Assembly: GCA_934309145.1 (NCBI GenBank)
Contig: CAKRCW010000007.1
Span: 1 to 64,000, forward strand
DNA length: 64,000 nucleotides
Source of the DNA: an uncultured Lachnospiraceae bacterium
GTDB lineage: Bacteria; Bacillota; Clostridia; Lachnospirales; Lachnospiraceae
Direction of reading: 5' to 3'
Shown here: positions 60,102 to 64,000 of the stretch, one piece after another
Layout: every line of letters begins with the position of its first letter
Position numbering within the stretch: the stretch's first letter is position 1
Made by a program: the position numbers and the translations under genes
Notes under the pieces: generated by a model
Told to the model about the DNA's origin: nothing
Databases searched by the model: none
What the model saw: the letters and a program-made list of their open reading frames with translations, nothing else

Positions 60102-61155
60102 AATTGCACTTATGCTGGCAGGCGTTATGCTTGTTTCATCATTTGTAAGTGGATGTGGAAAGAAGGACAACAAAAAGGAAGATGCCTCAATAGACGTTTC
60201 TCCTATAGCTACTATGTCAGATGCAAGTGACATGGAGATAAGACAGAAGGATGGCTATGTAATAAGTGAGCTTACAGGCGAGTGGATTGATGAATCATTA
60301 AAGGATCAGAAGCCTGTATGTATTATGATTAATAACATCATTGATGCTATGCCGCAGTCAGGTATATCTCAGGCTGATATCACATATGAGATGCTTGTTG
60401 AGGGTGGCATAACAAGATATATGTGTGTCTTTAAGGATTATGCTAATATAGGCAAGCTTGGTCCTGTAAGAAGTGCAAGACATTATTATGTTCAGGTTGC
60501 ACAGATGTATGATGGTATATATGCACACGTTGGATGGTCTAACTATGCACATGATTATATAGTTAATAACTATATGACAACTCTTAACGGATTATATGAC
60601 AGCACAACATTCTATAGAGATGAGACAAGATATGCACCTCATAACTGCTATACTGATGGAGAAAAGCTTCAGGCAGGTATAGCGAATGCCGGAATATCAC
60701 CAACATATGATTATGATGTTGAGAAGATGTTTGCATTTAACAGTGATGACAAGGCGCTTGGCAATGGAATGACAGCTAACAAGATTACAACAGCATATAA
60801 TTCAAGCTCAACACGTTGGTATGAGTACAATGAGGATGACAAGCTTTACTATAGATTCCAGTATGGCGAGGCTCAGATAGATGACCAGACTAACGAGCAG
60901 CTTGCATATAAGAATGTAATAGTTATGTTTGTTCAGTATACAGACCTTGGTGATGGACTTCAGGACGTTGACTGGTCAAAGGGCGGAACAGGATATTATG
61001 CTACTGATGGTGAGTACGAGCCTATCACATGGAAGAATACAGCAGGTGTAATTAAGTATTATTCAGAGGATGGCAACCAGCTTCAGATGAATCCTGGAAA
61101 GACATTTATTACTGTATTTGACGAAACTAAGACAGATCAGATTACAATGGAATAA
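60088..61155 (+). CDS. DUF3048 lipoprotein (YerB-like)
   Basis: Lipid-anchored surface protein of unknown function. A signal peptide MKKNKIALMLAGVMLVSSFV ends in the lipobox SGC (Cys near 23). The DUF3048 domain follows (PVCIMINNIIDAMPQSGISQ, GGITRYMCVFKD, GPVRSARHYYV), then its C-terminal half with a beta-rich fold (NPGKTFITVFDE). The 355-aa start at ATG 60088 overlaps the ybeY end and uses GAGAG. Bacillus YerB is a distant namesake with no settled role. Confidence 0.87.
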   Translation: MKKNKIALMLAGVMLVSSFVSGCGKKDNKKEDASIDVSPIATMSDASDMEIRQKDGYVISELTGEWIDESLKDQKPVCIMINNIIDAMPQSGISQADITYEMLVEGGITRYMCVFKDYANIGKLGPVRSARHYYVQVAQMYDGIYAHVGWSNYAHDYIVNNYMTTLNGLYDSTTFYRDETRYAPHNCYTDGEKLQAGIANAGISPTYDYDVEKMFAFNSDDKALGNGMTANKITTAYNSSSTRWYEYNEDDKLYYRFQYGEAQIDDQTNEQLAYKNVIVMFVQYTDLGDGLQDVDWSKGGTGYYATDGEYEPITWKNTAGVIKYYSEDGNQLQMNPGKTFITVFDETKTDQITME

Positions 61156-61198
61156 TTCCATATAAAATGGGAAATAATTTCTTCAAGGAGTGAGTGCC

Positions 61199-61630
61199 AT
61201 GAAGAAATTATTTTTATATACAGCTATAATAATTTATGTATTCTGGTCGGTATTTATAATATTTCATGATATATATAAGAACAAGAAATATAAATACGAG
61301 ATTGCCACTACAGAGCAGAATATAGTATATGAGGATTCTGAGAGGGTACAGGCTGTACCATCAAGCTATGATGATACAAACATATATGACAATATAGGGG
61401 CTCTTAGTGAATACAGCTTTGATGACAAGTCCATGCCATTATATACGGTTGGGATAAAGGATAACGCAGTTGTAGTATATGATAAGGACGATGAGGTATT
61501 TGAGTATACAGGAATTGATGCAAGCCTGATACAGTCCTTAAATCCCCCTCTGTATGATAGATTGAAGTCTGGTGTCACATTTGGGTCTGTCGAGGAGCTG
61601 TATGTATTCTTAGAATCAATATCAAGTTAA
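61199..61630 (+). CDS. Hypothetical 143-aa single-pass membrane protein
   Basis: Not recognised. An N-terminal membrane helix (about 5-25, LYTAIIIYVFWSVFIIFHDI) is followed by an extracytoplasmic region with acidic character. This includes VGIKDNAVVVYDKDDEVFEY and a C-terminal helix. The latter part resembles the short BofC/YpeB-style C-terminal domains seen in sporulation proteins, but I would not assign it. ATG 61199 follows AAGGAGTGAG. It lies between the DUF3048 lipoprotein and an FAD protein. Confidence 0.7.
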   Translation: MKKLFLYTAIIIYVFWSVFIIFHDIYKNKKYKYEIATTEQNIVYEDSERVQAVPSSYDDTNIYDNIGALSEYSFDDKSMPLYTVGIKDNAVVVYDKDDEVFEYTGIDASLIQSLNPPLYDRLKSGVTFGSVEELYVFLESISS

Positions 61631-61650
61631 ACTATAATGAGAGGTAGATA

Positions 61651-62877
61651 ATGTACGATATATGTATAATTGGTGGAGGGGTGGCTGGACTTAGTGCTGC
61701 CATAACAATAGGAGAGCATGACACCAATACGATACTGATAGATAAAAATCCTAAACTCGGCAAAAAAATATATGCAACGGGCAACGGCAAATGCAATCTT
61801 ACCAATACTAATATGGATATTTCAAGTAAATATCACTCATCGTACGAAGGTTATGTATCATTTATAAATGACATAATGGGAGCTTCGCCTTTAACGCGTG
61901 TCAAGGAATTCATGCTAAGTATTGGTATACCTACATATGACAGGGATGGATATATTTACCCCGCATCAAGACAGGCTTCTTCAGTTGCGTGGGCTATGAT
62001 TGATAGAGCTAATATTTCCGGTATTGATATCAGGTGTAATGCTGAATGTACAGATATCAAAAAGCTGGGTGACCATTTTGAGATTGTACTTGATGATGAA
62101 GTTATAAGAGCTAAACGTGTCATAATAGCCTGTGGAGGAAAAAGCTATCCTTCGCTTGGTGGAAGCGACAAGGGATATAAATTAGTAACCTCCTTAGGTG
62201 ACAGTCTCACGGATATAAGACCTGCACTGTGTGGAGTTATAACTGATGATATACCTAAGACATTATCCGGTGTGAGAGTTAACGCTGCTGCAAGAATAAC
62301 TAATAATAAGTACGATGCTGTCTGTGAGGAGTATGGCGAGCTGCAGATAACAGATTATGGCTTATCAGGGATTATGATATTTAATCTGTCATCACTGATT
62401 GGCAGGATGTTAAGTAATAATGAAAAGCCGGTTATAAGTATTAATCTTATACCAGATATATCAAATGAGCTTATATACGATATATATGAAAAATGTCCTG
62501 ACAGAACTATAACAGGATTATTTAACGGCTTCTTAAATGACAAGCTTGTGACATATATATTGCAGAAGGCTTGTATTAACGGAAAAGCCAAGGTAAAAGA
62601 TATAAGCAAAAAAGACATAGACAGAGTAATTGATATAATGTCGGATGTAAAATTTGCAGTTAAAGATATTAAATCCTACGATCAGGCACAGGTATGTGCC
62701 GGTGGTGTAAGGTTGTCTGATATCAACCCTGATACATGTGAGTCTAAAAGAATTAAGAATCTATATTATGCAGGTGAGATAATGGATGTAGATGGCGTTT
62801 GTGGAGGATATAATATAACATATGCCATATTATCGGGAATAAAAGCGGGAGAGGCTTGTATATATGATAAGAATTAA
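61651..62877 (+). CDS. NAD(P)/FAD-dependent oxidoreductase (HI0933/BaiN-like)
   Basis: Flavoprotein of the HI0933/YhiN family. The FAD site ICIIGGGVAGLSAAITIGEH is at the N-terminus, GKKIYATGNGKCNLTN near 37, and the second FAD contact CGGYNITYAILSGIKAGEA at the end. It includes a conserved middle insertion. The 408-aa length is standard. BaiN is one member linked to bile-acid reduction, but most family members have no known substrate, so no function is assigned. The next FAD gene overlaps its end by 14 bases. Confidence 0.88.
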   Translation: MYDICIIGGGVAGLSAAITIGEHDTNTILIDKNPKLGKKIYATGNGKCNLTNTNMDISSKYHSSYEGYVSFINDIMGASPLTRVKEFMLSIGIPTYDRDGYIYPASRQASSVAWAMIDRANISGIDIRCNAECTDIKKLGDHFEIVLDDEVIRAKRVIIACGGKSYPSLGGSDKGYKLVTSLGDSLTDIRPALCGVITDDIPKTLSGVRVNAAARITNNKYDAVCEEYGELQITDYGLSGIMIFNLSSLIGRMLSNNEKPVISINLIPDISNELIYDIYEKCPDRTITGLFNGFLNDKLVTYILQKACINGKAKVKDISKKDIDRVIDIMSDVKFAVKDIKSYDQAQVCAGGVRLSDINPDTCESKRIKNLYYAGEIMDVDGVCGGYNITYAILSGIKAGEACIYDKN

Positions 62878-64000
62878 TCAGATAAAGCTTCCTGTCGACG
62901 CAGGTGAGGATAAGCTTAACAAGAAGATTGCTTCACTTCTTAAGACGAAGGATTACAGCTTTGAGAAAATTGTCAAGAAATCAATAGACGCAAGAGATAA
63001 GGATAACCTGATGTACATATACTCTGTTGATGTAAAATGCAAAAATGAGAGAGATGTACTAAGAAAAGTTCACAATAATAATATTATGGTAACAGAAACT
63101 GAAAAATACATATTTCCAGTTGAAAATGTATTCTCAGATAATCATGAGAACGCGGCAAGACCTGTCATAGTCGGTGCAGGACCGGCAGGGTATTTCTGTG
63201 GACTTTACCTTGCAAGAGCAGGATATAAGCCGATTATTATTGAGCAGGGAAAGGATGTTGACGCAAGAACTAAGGATGTTGGCTCTTTCTGGAATGGAGG
63301 AGCTATCAATAGAAGCTCAAATGTATCATTTGGAGAGGGCGGAGCAGGAACATTTTCGGATGGAAAGCTTAACACCGGAATTAAGGATAAGAGTGGCAGA
63401 ATAACTGCATTTATAGAGGATTTTATAAGCTTTGGCGCTCCGGAAGAGATTGGCTATATCAATAAGCCGCATGTTGGAACGGATGAGCTTATAAATGTTA
63501 TGAAGAATTTAAGAGCTGAAATCATTTCTCTTGGAGGAGAAGTGTGCTTTGAAACAAAGTTCATAGGTTATAAGCTTGATAATAATTCAATATCCGAGGT
63601 TATTATAAGAAATGCGTCAGGGGAGAGAGTCCTTAAAACAAATGTTCTTGTGCTTGCGATAGGTCATAGTGCCAGAGATACATTTGTAATGCTTTATGAA
63701 AATCATGTACCTATGGAGCCTAAATCACTTGCCATAGGTCTTAGAATCGAGCACAAGCGGGAGACTATAAATAAAAGTCAGTATGGTGATAGTGATAAGG
63801 CAAGGCTGCTTCCTGCGGCTGATTACAAGATGACATACCGCTCAAAATCAGGTCGGAGTGTATACAGCTTTTGTATGTGTCCGGGCGGATATGTTGTAAA
63901 TGCATCGAGTGATGAGAATCAGTCGGTTGTAAATGGTATGAGCTATCATGACAGAGCTGCCGATAATTCAAACAGTGCGATAGTAGTAGGAGTTACACCG
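62864..64000 (+). CDS. FAD-dependent dehydrogenase (COG2509-type), 3' end cut by window
   Basis: Open frame from ATG 62864 to the window end without a stop, at least 379 aa. The first ~95 residues form a small alpha/beta domain (MIRINQIKLPVDAGEDKLNK...), followed by an FAD Rossmann site RPVIVGAGPAGYFCGLYLAR (about 103-122). NVSFGEGGAGTFSDGKLNT near 162 is the family's most recognisable segment. It overlaps the upstream FAD gene by 14 bases, so the two are coupled. The catalytic role is not established. Confidence 0.85.
   Translation, partial: MIRINQIKLPVDAGEDKLNKKIASLLKTKDYSFEKIVKKSIDARDKDNLMYIYSVDVKCKNERDVLRKVHNNNIMVTETEKYIFPVENVFSDNHENAARPVIVGAGPAGYFCGLYLARAGYKPIIIEQGKDVDARTKDVGSFWNGGAINRSSNVSFGEGGAGTFSDGKLNTGIKDKSGRITAFIEDFISFGAPEEIGYINKPHVGTDELINVMKNLRAEIISLGGEVCFETKFIGYKLDNNSISEVIIRNASGERVLKTNVLVLAIGHSARDTFVMLYENHVPMEPKSLAIGLRIEHKRETINKSQYGDSDKARLLPAADYKMTYRSKSGRSVYSFCMCPGGYVVNASSDENQSVVNGMSYHDRAADNSNSAIVVGVTP

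Overview
The window reads as a chromosomal stretch of a low-GC, Gram-positive, spore-lineage Clostridia, most likely a Lachnospiraceae member; the genus cannot be decided from sequence alone. The reasons are strong AGGAGG-type ribosome sites, heavy AGA/ATA codon use, dipicolinate and YqfC/YqfD sporulation genes, an L27 with the Firmicutes N-terminal extension beside its Prp protease, and gene strings usual for Clostridia (plsX-rnc-smc-ftsY; radical SAM-DUF2344-RNase G-rplU-prp-rpmA-obg-yhbY-nadD-yqeK-rsfS). Nearly everything is on the + strand. Only asnB and lexA are on the - strand. I see no prophage, insertion sequence, CRISPR array, tRNA or rRNA.

Layout: 1-120 holds one copy of a palindromic repeat. 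210-8497 carries two D,D-carboxypeptidases around the dipicolinate synthase pair and an asparagine synthetase, then a metallophosphoesterase and an L,D-transpeptidase (envelope and spore functions). 8516-13447 is purine salvage, cobalamin-dependent methionine synthase and branched-chain amino acid genes (ilvN, ilvC). 13520-21198 is a zinc-finger membrane protein, polA, coaE, an unusual long FtsA-like protein and a GGDEF membrane protein. 21311-23594 is pta-ackA (acetate formation). 23682-30415 is rpmF, then plsX-rnc-smc-ftsY. 30471-37068 is mixed metabolism (ilvA, RACo-like ASKHA protein, serine hydrolase, WalJ, ACT protein, UPF0210). 37090-46777 is the radical SAM/RNase G/ribosomal protein/Obg/NadD group. 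46846-47469 is lexA. 48019-53198 is a histidine cluster (hisZ, hisG, hisD, hisB and a fused HisF-like/HisI/HisE gene). 53227-56998 is alaS, clpP and rpsU. 57115-62877 is yqfC-yqfD-phoH-ybeY and several envelope or redox genes; an FAD protein runs off the end.

The most unusual item is a dispersed palindromic element present twice: truncated at 1-120 and complete at 47563-47779. It has an ~85-nt core, about 92% identical between copies in opposite orientation, flanked by inverted arms. In the complete copy the arms are about 63 nt and essentially perfect. Other points worth a second look are a HisF-like domain lacking a catalytic aspartate fused to HisIE, structured leaders with possible pseudoknots before rpsU and hisZ, a MetH without its reactivation domain in a genome segment that also encodes a ferredoxin-less RACo-like protein, an FtsA-like protein with beta-grasp-like C-terminal repeats, and an RNase G that ends before the zinc-link.

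Promoters that match the sigma-A consensus are visible before pta, rpmF, plsX, rplU, hisZ, hisB and rpsU. Two LexA boxes flank a lexA promoter.
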